DNA from: CAZYJD01 sp964647785
Lineage (GTDB): Bacteria > Bacteroidota > Bacteroidia > NS11-12g > UBA9320
Length of the DNA stretch: 64,000 nt
Direction of reading: 5' to 3'
Assembly (NCBI GenBank): GCA_964647785.1
Contig: CAZYJD010000001.1
Span: forward strand, 65,065-129,064
Of the stretch, positions 44,321 through 52,296 are shown piece by piece (the stretch's first letter is position 1; each line of letters begins with the position of its first letter). The position numbers and the translations under genes are program-made. The notes under the pieces are model-generated. The model ran no database searches. It worked only from the letters and a program-made list of their open reading frames with translations, and was not told the origin of the DNA.

Positions 44321-45328
44321 ATGAATATCATCATCCCAATGGCTGGTATGGGTAAAAGGATGCGACCACACACCCTCACGACCCCCAAACCACTGCTACC
44401 AATTGCGGGGAAACCCATTGTTCACCGCTTGGTGGAAGAAATTGTTCAAACTGTTGACCAAAAGATAGACCGAATAGGCTATGTAATAGGGAGGAATTTT
44501 GGCAGCGAAGTAGAAGCACAGCTGTTGGAAATAGCAAAGGAAATGGGCTCAGAAGGAACCATTTACTATCAAGATGAAGCAGAAGGAACTGCACACGCAG
44601 TTTACTGCGCCGCCGAACTTTTAAAAGGCAATGTAATTGTAGCCTTTGCTGACACCTTGTTCAAAGGCACTTTTAAATTAAGACCGGATGTAGACGGCAC
44701 CATCTGGGTGCAAAAAGTTGAAGATCCCAGTGCCTTTGGCGTGGTTAAACTTGATGAAAACAGCGTTATCACCGAGTTTATTGAAAAACCTGAAACCTTC
44801 ATTACCGACCTCGCAATTATTGGCATCTACCATTTCAAAGAAGGTGAGAAGCTGGAGGAAGAAATCCGCCGGCTGCTCGACAACAACATCCGCGAGAAAG
44901 GCGAATATCAGCTCACCAATGCCTTGGAAGCGTTAAAAAACAAAGGCGGCAAATTCACCGCTGGCCAGGTAGACGAATGGTTGGATTGCGGAAATAAAAA
45001 CGCCACCGTGTACACCAATCAGCGCATTCTGGAACACTTGAAAACAAACACCCTGAACAGAGCTGGTGTTACGATTGAAAACAGCACCATTGTTGAACCT
45101 TGTTTCATTGCAGAGGGGTCAACCATATTGAACTCAACCATTGGCCCGCATGTCTCCATTGGTAAAAACTGCCAAATCAGTGATTGCGTGATTGAAAATA
45201 GCATCATCCAAAGTGACTGCGACATCAAGAATGGAAACTTTCACAATAGCATGATTGGTAAACACGTTAAATACGACGGAAAATCCAGACAACTGAGCTT
45301 GAGTGATTACAGCACCCAAATAGATTAA
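44321..45328 (+). CDS. Sugar-phosphate nucleotidyltransferase with hexapeptide tail
   Basis: A 335-aa protein with an N-terminal nucleotidyltransferase fold, GMGKRMRPHTLTTPKPLLPIAGKPI (residues 8-32), and C-terminal left-handed beta-helix repeats (about 245-320, INNST/SIIQSDCDI-like). It resembles glucose-1-phosphate thymidylyltransferase or GlmU-type enzymes and activates a sugar as an NDP-sugar. RBS AAAGGA directly precedes the ATG, 14 bp after dut. It differs from the short rfbA protein in this window, which lacks the hexapeptide domain. Confidence 0.88.
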   Translation: MNIIIPMAGMGKRMRPHTLTTPKPLLPIAGKPIVHRLVEEIVQTVDQKIDRIGYVIGRNFGSEVEAQLLEIAKEMGSEGTIYYQDEAEGTAHAVYCAAELLKGNVIVAFADTLFKGTFKLRPDVDGTIWVQKVEDPSAFGVVKLDENSVITEFIEKPETFITDLAIIGIYHFKEGEKLEEEIRRLLDNNIREKGEYQLTNALEALKNKGGKFTAGQVDEWLDCGNKNATVYTNQRILEHLKTNTLNRAGVTIENSTIVEPCFIAEGSTILNSTIGPHVSIGKNCQISDCVIENSIIQSDCDIKNGNFHNSMIGKHVKYDGKSRQLSLSDYSTQID

Positions 45329-45331
45329 TGC

Positions 45332-47038
45332 ATGCGAATTTTACCTCTCTTTCTGTACAGCCTTGTGCTGCTTACTGCCTGTGGCAGCAGAAAAGAGGTG
45401 GGTGAAAGGTCTTTGCCTTATGGGCAACTTTTAAAGTTCAACGAAGCATATTTTGCCGGAGCTTCTCAAAAAGTACAAGGCAACTATGGCAAGGCCATAG
45501 AAGAATTTCAGCTCGCACTGAAAATAAACCCTTCTTCCCATGAGGTCATGTATCAATTGGGCAACCTCTATTTCAAAAACCAGCAGCTCAATGAAGCCAT
45601 TCACTGGGCAGAACAGGCGGTGCAAAGAAACCCATCCTTCAATTTTTGGTACTGTGGCCAACTGGCTCAGATGTACAACAAATCGGGGCAATACCAAAAG
45701 TCTGCCGATATTTTTGAAATCATGATCGCGGAAGAACCCGAGAAAGAAAACAACTACCTCGAAATAGCCAACCAATACCTGAACCTCCAACAAGCTCGTG
45801 AAGCCATCAAATGGCTCGACTCTTATGAAAAAAAGATTGGCTACCGTGAAAATATCATCCGAAAGAAAGAAGGCATTTACCTGAAATTAGGCGAATACGA
45901 TAAAGCAGCAGCAGAAATACAAAAGCTGCTCTTATCAGCGCCTGAAAACACGCACTATTTAGGAATGCTGGCAGAAATTTACATTCAAGGAAAACGATAC
46001 GCAGAGGCGGAAAAATACTACCTAAGAATACTCGAGATTGACTCCATCAATGGTTATGCCTCTTTCGGTATGGCCGATATGCTGAGAAAAAAAGGACAAG
46101 CAGACCAAAGTTTTGATTACCTAAAGTTGGGGTTTGGCGATGATCGCGTACCCCTTCACACGAAACTTCAGGTAATCACCTCTTACTATTTTCTGCTTAA
46201 ACGGGATGAAAAAAGCAGAACACAAGCCTTTGAATTGGGCGAGGTTATACTTAAAACACACCCTGAAGATGCCCTCAGCAGCCTCATGTATGGCGACCTG
46301 CTCCTTGCTATAGAAGAAATTGCTGAAGCCAGAAAGTATTACCTCAAATCACTTGAGATTGACCCTTCTGATTACAGAGTTTGGAAGAAACTATTCGGAA
46401 TGGATCAGCAGTTAATGGACCCCCAATTGCTAGAGCAAGATACAAGGAAAGCCCTTGAGTATTTTCCGTCTCAAGCTGAGCTCTACATTTTGAATGCCTA
46501 TGCACTTATGGAGCAAGACCTATTCAATGATGCAAGGGAAATAGCTCTTGAGGGGCAGATATATGCCATTGAAAGTGCGGATAGAACAGAGTTCAAAATG
46601 ATTTTGGCAGAGTGCTACCACCAAACGGGCGAATACAAAAAGAGCTCTAACATGTTTGAACAATTGCTTGTAGAAAGCCCTAAAAATGCCCTTGTCTTAA
46701 ACAACTACGCCTACTTTCTTTCAGAACAGGGCGCTCAGTTAGAAAAAGCACTCGAACTGAGTCGTCGGTCTTTGGATATAGAACCCCAAAACGCATCATA
46801 CCTCGACACCTATGGCTGGATTCTATTCAAAATGTCGCGCTATGCAGAAGCTGAGAACTACATCAAAAAGGCGATCGAGGGTTCTGGTATGCAATCAGCA
46901 GAGGTTCTGGAACATTATGGTGATGTTCTTTATCGCCTAAACCGAAAAGATGAGGCCCTGAAATACTGGAAACTTGCCAGAGAAGCCGGCAAAAGAAATA
47001 CAGAACTGGAGCAAAAAATCAAATCTCAACAGCTTTGA
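45332..47038 (+). CDS. TPR-repeat lipoprotein
   Basis: A 568-aa lipoprotein: signal MRILPLFLYSLVLLTAC with lipid Cys at 17, then tandem tetratricopeptide repeats across nearly the whole chain. Examples are GKAIEEFQLALKINPSSHE, YAEAEKYYLRILEIDSINGYA and a C-terminal pair including NASYLDTYGWILFK. TPR lipoproteins scaffold envelope complexes. It starts 3 bp after the nucleotidyltransferase and its stop overlaps the DUF4292 gene start (TTGA). Confidence 0.9.
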   Translation: MRILPLFLYSLVLLTACGSRKEVGERSLPYGQLLKFNEAYFAGASQKVQGNYGKAIEEFQLALKINPSSHEVMYQLGNLYFKNQQLNEAIHWAEQAVQRNPSFNFWYCGQLAQMYNKSGQYQKSADIFEIMIAEEPEKENNYLEIANQYLNLQQAREAIKWLDSYEKKIGYRENIIRKKEGIYLKLGEYDKAAAEIQKLLLSAPENTHYLGMLAEIYIQGKRYAEAEKYYLRILEIDSINGYASFGMADMLRKKGQADQSFDYLKLGFGDDRVPLHTKLQVITSYYFLLKRDEKSRTQAFELGEVILKTHPEDALSSLMYGDLLLAIEEIAEARKYYLKSLEIDPSDYRVWKKLFGMDQQLMDPQLLEQDTRKALEYFPSQAELYILNAYALMEQDLFNDAREIALEGQIYAIESADRTEFKMILAECYHQTGEYKKSSNMFEQLLVESPKNALVLNNYAYFLSEQGAQLEKALELSRRSLDIEPQNASYLDTYGWILFKMSRYAEAENYIKKAIEGSGMQSAEVLEHYGDVLYRLNRKDEALKYWKLAREAGKRNTELEQKIKSQQL

Positions 47039-47799
47039 AAAACCAATTCCTTGCCCTTCTCCTCCTCAGCATTCTCGGCACCTCTTGCGGAAGCAAAAAG
47101 CTTTTTTCTGGAAAAAGGTCAGAACACAATATGGCCAGTTTGTCTGAAGAAGAAATCAAATCTGCGGTCTTGGAAGAAAACAGAGTGCCGGAGTATGTTA
47201 GCATTAAAAGCAAGGGCGTTCTTAAAGACGGAAAAGGTCAACAGTCTTTTACCATCAATTTAAGAATGAGAAAAGACAGTTTGATTTGGGTTTCGCTTTC
47301 TGCCTTTGGGCTTGAAGCTGGTAGAGCCCTTTTGCTACCCGACTCCATTGTGGTGATAGATCGATTGAATAAAAAATATTTCAAATACGATTACTCCTAT
47401 CTATCACAAATCGCAAAAATGCCGGTAAACATGAGGCAGGTTCAGCTTTTAATCAGTGGCTGTTTGCTTTATCCTGCTGATAAATATCGCTACAGCTTAA
47501 CAGAAGACGTTTGGCAGCTTTTGTTCACGGATTTATACCAGGAACATCGCTTAAAGGTCAACAATCAATTCAAAGTTAGTGAGGGCGTTTGGACCCAGCT
47601 TGCCGAGCTCAGAAGCTTAGAAACCAACTACTTTTCGTATACAAAAGCAGACGAAGTTTGGTTGCCTTGGGAATTGCGTTTTTCAATGACAAGCGGAAAT
47701 CAGACATCCGTCTTAACTTTGAATCACAGCCATGTCAACACCGAAAAAATTGATCAGTTCCCATTTAGCATACCGCAAAACTACCGTGCGGGCAATTAG
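47035..47799 (+). CDS. DUF4292 lipoprotein
   Basis: A 254-aa lipoprotein: MKNQFLALLLLSILGTSC with lipid Cys at 18, then a LolA/LolB-like beta-sheet domain with SIKSKGVLKDGKGQQSFTINLRM-type strands and WVSLSAFGLEAGRALLLPDSIVVIDRLNKKYF. Function unknown; the LolB resemblance hints at lipid or lipoprotein handling. The start is TTG inside a 4-bp overlap with the TPR gene. The 3' end overlaps the next gene by up to 68 bp. Confidence 0.83.
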   Translation: MKNQFLALLLLSILGTSCGSKKLFSGKRSEHNMASLSEEEIKSAVLEENRVPEYVSIKSKGVLKDGKGQQSFTINLRMRKDSLIWVSLSAFGLEAGRALLLPDSIVVIDRLNKKYFKYDYSYLSQIAKMPVNMRQVQLLISGCLLYPADKYRYSLTEDVWQLLFTDLYQEHRLKVNNQFKVSEGVWTQLAELRSLETNYFSYTKADEVWLPWELRFSMTSGNQTSVLTLNHSHVNTEKIDQFPFSIPQNYRAGN

Positions 47800-49051
47800 C
47801 CTCGCACTCACTGCGCTCATGCTATTGCCTTCAACGGGCCCCATTTTCGGACAGAAATCCAGAAAAGACCTGGAGAAACAAAGACAAAAAAAGCTGGCTG
47901 AAATAGCTGTAACCCGAAACATTCTCAAGCAAACCAGGGCCAAGAAAAGTGAGAGCGTAGCCGTACTCACTGCACTGAACAATCAATTAAAAATAAGACA
48001 AGAACTTCTAGAAAATATTGGCAGCCAACTCGATGTACTCAATAACGAAATAACGCTTAAGAATCAAGAAATACAGGGGTTGGAGGTCGAACTAAAAAGC
48101 ATGAGAAACAATTTTTCAAACCTCATGTACAGCGGCTACAAAACCCAAAACAGCATCAGCAGGTTGGGCTTTTTATTTACCAGTGAGAATTTCAATCAAG
48201 CAGTCATGCGAATGGCCTATTTAAAGAGAATGGCCCGGCATCTGAAAAACGAACTTCAACTGATAGAAAAAAAGCAAAACGAAGCGGGCCTGAAAATCTC
48301 TGAACTCATGAGCATCAAAAATGAAAAAAGTCTTTTGTTAGATCAGGAGGAAAGACAATTGCGTCAAATCCAGAGAGATTTGGATAACCGAGCAGAACTT
48401 GTTGAGGGTTTGAAGAAAAAAGAACGCTCACTGAAAGATCAGTTATCTGAACAACAAAAGGCTGCAGATGCTTTAGAAAAGGCGATCAAAAAAGCGATTG
48501 AAGAAGAGATAAGAAAAGCCAAAGAGGAAGAAGAACGTCGTAAAAGAGAAGAAGAGGAAAGACGCAAAAAGGCCACAACCGACAAAGCGAACACGGCTCC
48601 CGCCCCATCGGCAAAAACAGGAACGGGAGGCGCTGCCCTGAGCAGTCGTTTTAACCAAAGCAGAAGTCAGCTCCCATGGCCTGTTAAAAGCGGTTATATA
48701 TCCGAACGCTACGGAAAACACCCCCACCCAACCCTAAACGATGTTTCAACATTCAATAATGGAATCAACATCAGCACAACGGAGGGCAGCATTGCATATA
48801 GCATTTTTGAAGGAGAGGTTGCAGCCATTGTGGATGTGCCGGGAATGAACCGCTCCGTGCTGATCAGGCATGGCGAATACTTCACGGTTTACTCCAACAT
48901 CACCGGCCTTATGGTTGAAAAAGGAGACATCCTGCCCGCTGGCAGCGCTCTCGGAAAAATAGCCACGGATGTGAATGGTCAAACCCGCATTCATTTCGAG
49001 ATCTGGAAGGGATATGAAAAACAAAATCCCGAAATTTGGATCAAAAAATAA
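47732..49051 (+). CDS. EnvC-like murein hydrolase activator (coiled coil + LytM)
   Basis: A 439-aa exported protein. Its signal peptide is within residues 19-41 (VRAISLALTALMLLPSTGPIFG), a long coiled coil spans about 45-275, a Lys/Glu-rich stretch with EEERRKREEEERRK follows, and a C-terminal LytM domain occupies about 325-439. LytM metal ligands are not conserved: FNNGINI replaces HxGxD, and YSNI replaces YAHL, so it probably activates amidases rather than cutting murein. The start may be ATG 47732 (68-bp overlap) or GTG 47786 (14-bp overlap). Likely role: cell separation. Confidence 0.85.
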   Translation: MSTPKKLISSHLAYRKTTVRAISLALTALMLLPSTGPIFGQKSRKDLEKQRQKKLAEIAVTRNILKQTRAKKSESVAVLTALNNQLKIRQELLENIGSQLDVLNNEITLKNQEIQGLEVELKSMRNNFSNLMYSGYKTQNSISRLGFLFTSENFNQAVMRMAYLKRMARHLKNELQLIEKKQNEAGLKISELMSIKNEKSLLLDQEERQLRQIQRDLDNRAELVEGLKKKERSLKDQLSEQQKAADALEKAIKKAIEEEIRKAKEEEERRKREEEERRKKATTDKANTAPAPSAKTGTGGAALSSRFNQSRSQLPWPVKSGYISERYGKHPHPTLNDVSTFNNGINISTTEGSIAYSIFEGEVAAIVDVPGMNRSVLIRHGEYFTVYSNITGLMVEKGDILPAGSALGKIATDVNGQTRIHFEIWKGYEKQNPEIWIKK

Positions 49052-49053
49052 GC

Positions 49054-49896
49054 ATGAACATTGCAGTTATAGGAGCTGGAACCATGGGTCAAGGCATTGC
49101 ACAGGTATCTGCGCAAGCTGGTCATCAAGTGGTGCTATACGATATCAAAACAGAAGCCCTCGAGTTGGCCAAAGCTGGCATTGAGAAAAACCTAAACAAA
49201 GGCGTTTCCATTGGCAAAATCAGTGAACAAGACAAGCTATTTTGCATAGAAAACATTCGATACACCACTGATTTTCAGGTTTTACAAGCCGATATGGTGA
49301 TTGAAGCCATCATAGAAAAGCCCGAGCCCAAGGTGGAGCTGTTTCGTAAACTCAGTGAAATCAATCGGCCCGACTGCATTTTTGCCACAAACACCTCTTC
49401 CATTCCGATCACCAGGATTTCTAGAGATGTGCCTCATCCTGAAAGGGTGATTGGAATACACTTCTTCAACCCAGCACACATCATGAAGCTGGTTGAGGTG
49501 GTAAAGGGAGCGCACAGCTCAGATGAAGTAGCCGACAAAGCCATGGCCTACATAAAGGGTATTGGCAAAACCCCCATATTGGCAATGGATGCGCCCGGCT
49601 TCATCGTTAACAGGGTGGCCAGACACTTTTATGTAGAATCTCTTAAATGTTTGGAAGAAGACCTTGCCCCCATAGATGTGATGGATGAATTAATGGAGTC
49701 GAGTGGATTTAAAATGGGGCCGTTCCGCCTGATGGATCTCATTGGGGTTGACACCAACTTCTCTGTGACCAAAAGCATGTTTGAGTTGTTTCATCAAGAT
49801 GCCAAATTTCGGCCGAGCAGAATACAAGAACAAAAGGTACTGGCTGGTTTCAACGGCCGTAAAAGTGGACGAGGTTTTTATAAATATGATGCATAA
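49054..49896 (+). CDS. 3-hydroxyacyl-CoA (3-hydroxybutyryl-CoA) dehydrogenase
   Basis: NAD(P)-dependent oxidation of 3-hydroxyacyl-CoA, or the reverse reduction. The 280-aa stand-alone enzyme shows GAGTMGQGIAQ (residues 7-17), NTSSIPIT, GIHFFNPAHIMKLVEV with the catalytic His, and APGFIVNRVAR, and ends GRKSGRGFYKYDA. ATG 49054 lies 3 bp after the EnvC-like gene; the longer TTG ORF is rejected. It may serve fatty-acid or amino-acid breakdown. Its link to the envelope genes is probably only positional. Confidence 0.94.
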   Translation: MNIAVIGAGTMGQGIAQVSAQAGHQVVLYDIKTEALELAKAGIEKNLNKGVSIGKISEQDKLFCIENIRYTTDFQVLQADMVIEAIIEKPEPKVELFRKLSEINRPDCIFATNTSSIPITRISRDVPHPERVIGIHFFNPAHIMKLVEVVKGAHSSDEVADKAMAYIKGIGKTPILAMDAPGFIVNRVARHFYVESLKCLEEDLAPIDVMDELMESSGFKMGPFRLMDLIGVDTNFSVTKSMFELFHQDAKFRPSRIQEQKVLAGFNGRKSGRGFYKYDA

Positions 49897-50347
49897 GGTT
49901 TTTGCCTTTCTGCTAGTTTTAGGATGTGCCTGGGGCCTGTCTAACTGTGGTGATACCATTACAGCAAACCAAACACCGGTGCCATCTGTTCCGGTAAACC
50001 TTACCATTAACACAGACTTGCCATCCTATTATTACTTGAAATCTCCCGGTACTTGGTTGTATCTTGAAGGTGGCAATCGCGGGGTGGTTCTCGTTCATAA
50101 TTTCGATGATGAGTTTTATGCTTTCGACCGAACATGCAGCTATCAGCCCGATTTAAGCTGTTCACAGGTTTTTATTGACTCTACCGGTTATTTCTTCAAG
50201 TGTGGAGAGCAAGTAGGCGATACTTTTATCAAGTGCTGTGATAGCCAATTTCAACTGAATGGCATTGTGAATGGGGGGCCTGCTCGCTTTCCTCTTCGGC
50301 CTTTTGCCATTCGTTTTTCAGGCGCAAACATATATATCAACAATTAA
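49886..50347 (+). CDS. Rieske-like lipoprotein with degenerate iron-sulfur ligands
   Basis: A 153-aa lipoprotein: MMHKVFAFLLVLGCAWGLSNC with lipid Cys at 21, then a small beta-domain. Its second half (about 85-150) runs YAFDRTCSYQP, IKCCDSQFQLNG, VNGGPARFPLRPF and IYI, which tracks a Rieske fold. Of the cluster motifs CxH and CxxH, the His residues are Tyr and Cys and the second-motif Cys is Ile, so a [2Fe-2S] cluster is unlikely. The start (49886 or 49889) overlaps the dehydrogenase gene by about 10 bp. The fold is inferred by eye. Confidence 0.65.
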   Translation: MMHKVFAFLLVLGCAWGLSNCGDTITANQTPVPSVPVNLTINTDLPSYYYLKSPGTWLYLEGGNRGVVLVHNFDDEFYAFDRTCSYQPDLSCSQVFIDSTGYFFKCGEQVGDTFIKCCDSQFQLNGIVNGGPARFPLRPFAIRFSGANIYINN

Positions 50348-50363
50348 ATTAAAGGCTTTATAC

Positions 50364-50393
50364 TTGATAGCCTCTGATGCCTTTGTAACTTCG
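50364..50393 (+). promoter_or_regulatory. Promoter of the ybdG-like gene
   Basis: TTG at 50364-50366, a 19-bp spacer and TAACTTCG at 50386-50393 form a near-consensus Bacteroidota promoter (C for T at the seventh base of the -7). The -7 ends 7 bases before the ATG. Confidence 0.55.
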
Positions 50394-50400
50394 TAGCCCT

Positions 50401-51672
50401 ATGTTTTTAGCACTTCCAAAAGAGCTGTATCAGGTAAATCACTGGTCGAAACTGCGGCTTTCTGAATTTGGCCTCGATGGCAGCGCTCTGCTTGCGAGCA
50501 TGCTGGCCATTGATGTGTTGGTCATTTTCCTCGCTGCCCTTATTGCCGATATCATAGCCAGAAGACTCCTTTTAAGAGTGATTGGCGGCTTGGTGAAAAG
50601 AACAAATGTTAGCTGGGATGATATCTTTTTTGAGAAAAGGGTATTCAACACCCTCGCCCACATTGCTCCCGCTTTGGTTGTGCGTTATCTGGGGCCTGTT
50701 TTCTTCAGCGATTTCGAATGGGTTGGGAAACTAATCATGCCTATAACAGAGCTGTACATCTTATTTCTCTGGTTGTTCTTTGGCCTCCGTGTGCTAAATG
50801 CATTCAGGGAAATCATGCTATCTGTGCCAAGCCTGAAAGACAAACCCATCGATAGTTACATTCAGCTAACCAAGGTGGTGGTGTACATCATCGCCGGGCT
50901 TTATTTACTCTCTTACCTGCTTGGCAAAAGCCCACTCACCATACTGGGAGCCTTCGGTGCGCTTACCGCTGTTTTGTTGCTCGTTTTCAAAGACACCATC
51001 TTGGGTTTGGTTGCCAGCATCACCATTTCTGCGAATGACTTGGTGCGCATTGGCGATTGGGTGAGTTTTGAAAAATATGGTGCGGATGGCGATGTCATGG
51101 AAATTACCTTGAATACGGTAAAAATTAGAAATTGGGACAACACCATTACCACCGTGCCCACCTATGCCTTTGTTTCTGATGCCTTTAAAAACTGGCGAAA
51201 CATGGAACACAGTGGAGCCCGCAGAATTAAACGTTCACTATACATACGCATGCACTCGGTGAAATTATGCGATGCACAAATGGTGGAGAAGTATGGTAAA
51301 ATTGAACTGGTGAAGCCCTTCATGGAAAAGCGCCTTGAAGAAATTCAAGCATTCAATACAAGTCATCAGGTTGATAAAAGTGTGCTTATCAACGGCAGAA
51401 ACCTAACAAATCTGGGGCTTTTCAGACATTATGCCGAGGCTTACCTGCAAAGACATAACAACATATCAAAAAATCACACCTTGATGGTGCGCCAAATGCA
51501 ACCGACCGAAAATGGTATTCCAATAGAAGTTTATTGCTTCACAAATGTCACGCAATGGACCGTTTACGAAGGTATTCAAGCAGATATTTTTGACCACCTC
51601 ATCTCGGCCACCCGATACTTCGATCTGGAGATTTTTGAAAGCCTCAATGGCCATTGGAGTGAAAAGCCCTAA
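50401..51672 (+). CDS. ybdG: Mechanosensitive channel, MscS family, YbdG (MscM) type
   Basis: A 423-aa inner-membrane channel. Membrane helices cover about 25-190, then the MscS pore and beta domain (SPLTILGAFGALTAVLLLVFKDT, WVSFEKYGADGDVMEI). The stretch FKNWRNMEHSGARRIKRSLYI and a long C-terminal cytoplasmic domain match E. coli YbdG, the miniconductance channel, rather than short MscS. It protects against hypo-osmotic stress. It has its own promoter and a terminator that starts inside the last codons. Confidence 0.9.
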   Translation: MFLALPKELYQVNHWSKLRLSEFGLDGSALLASMLAIDVLVIFLAALIADIIARRLLLRVIGGLVKRTNVSWDDIFFEKRVFNTLAHIAPALVVRYLGPVFFSDFEWVGKLIMPITELYILFLWLFFGLRVLNAFREIMLSVPSLKDKPIDSYIQLTKVVVYIIAGLYLLSYLLGKSPLTILGAFGALTAVLLLVFKDTILGLVASITISANDLVRIGDWVSFEKYGADGDVMEITLNTVKIRNWDNTITTVPTYAFVSDAFKNWRNMEHSGARRIKRSLYIRMHSVKLCDAQMVEKYGKIELVKPFMEKRLEEIQAFNTSHQVDKSVLINGRNLTNLGLFRHYAEAYLQRHNNISKNHTLMVRQMQPTENGIPIEVYCFTNVTQWTVYEGIQADIFDHLISATRYFDLEIFESLNGHWSEKP

Positions 51673-51680
51673 GGGCTTTT
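51662..51680. terminator. Bidirectional terminator embracing two stop codons
   Basis: AAAAGCCC (51662-51669) and GGGCTTTT (51673-51680) form a perfect 8-bp stem whose 3-base loop is TAA, the stop codon of the channel gene. The minus-strand stop TAG (51671-51669) of the TlpA gene overlaps it. Each strand reads GC-rich stem then T-run, so it should stop both convergent transcripts. Confidence 0.8.
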
Positions 51681-52208
51681 TCTAATGGCTTCTTTTACCT
51701 TTTTGCTGTCCCAGTTCCGCGCTCCAGTAGCCTCGAATAAGAGTTTGCCAGAAGCATCGATCACCACTGTATAAGGAATGCTATTATGGTCAAGAGCCGG
51801 GCTTAATTGCTGCAGTTGATAATACACCGGTAATTGATACTTTTTCTGCTTTAGAAATGCGTTGACCTTTTCCGGTTCATCAGAAGTAATTAAATAGAAA
51901 TCCATTTCATCCGACATCTCGTTGTACAACGATTGTATGGCGGGCAATTCTGCAATACACGGTGGGCACCAGGTGGCCCAAAAGGAGATGAATTTTGGCT
52001 TATCACCACTGGAAAGGTACGTGTCATACCCCTCCATCGATCTCAAACGTATATGTAAATCATCTTTACCCAACGCTTGGTCTTCTACCAAAGAGGGAGC
52101 CCACATGCCAATGGTTCGTATGATAAAAACCTGAACTGGTTTTCTGGTTTGTGGAATGAGCATTGCCACCAAAAACAACCAAAAAAATATATTACTGACC
52201 TTCTTCAA
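51669..52208 (-). CDS. TlpA-like thioredoxin, membrane-anchored
   Basis: A 179-aa protein with an N-terminal signal anchor (about 5-25, IFFWLFLVAMLIPQ) and a thioredoxin fold with active site WATWCPPCIAELP. It also has YLITSDEPEKVNAF and the cis-Pro strand SIPYTVVID. It reduces or oxidises disulfides in the periplasm. The only in-frame start near the signal is TTG 52208. It shares a bidirectional terminator with the channel gene and is divergent from a second TlpA-like gene. Confidence 0.85.
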   Translation of the reverse strand: MKKVSNIFFWLFLVAMLIPQTRKPVQVFIIRTIGMWAPSLVEDQALGKDDLHIRLRSMEGYDTYLSSGDKPKFISFWATWCPPCIAELPAIQSLYNEMSDEMDFYLITSDEPEKVNAFLKQKKYQLPVYYQLQQLSPALDHNSIPYTVVIDASGKLLFEATGARNWDSKKVKEAIRKSP

Positions 52209-52284
52209 ATTGGAATAAATATCTATATGTCACAAAAATCAATGATTTCAAACCATAGCCCAAGTGACCACGGTCGCATTTCAG

Positions 52285-52292
52285 TAAGTTTG
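52285..52292 (+). promoter_or_regulatory. -7 promoter element of the TlpA lipoprotein gene
   Basis: TAAGTTTG matches TAnnTTTG and ends only 4 bases before the ATG at 52297. No -33 TTG was seen. Confidence 0.4.
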
Positions 52293-52296
52293 CAAC

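Noticed and set aside
50348..50385. Hairpin AGGCT/AGCCT after the Rieske-like gene as a terminator
   Set aside because: 5-bp stem with an 11-base loop and no T-run; it overlaps the ybdG promoter.
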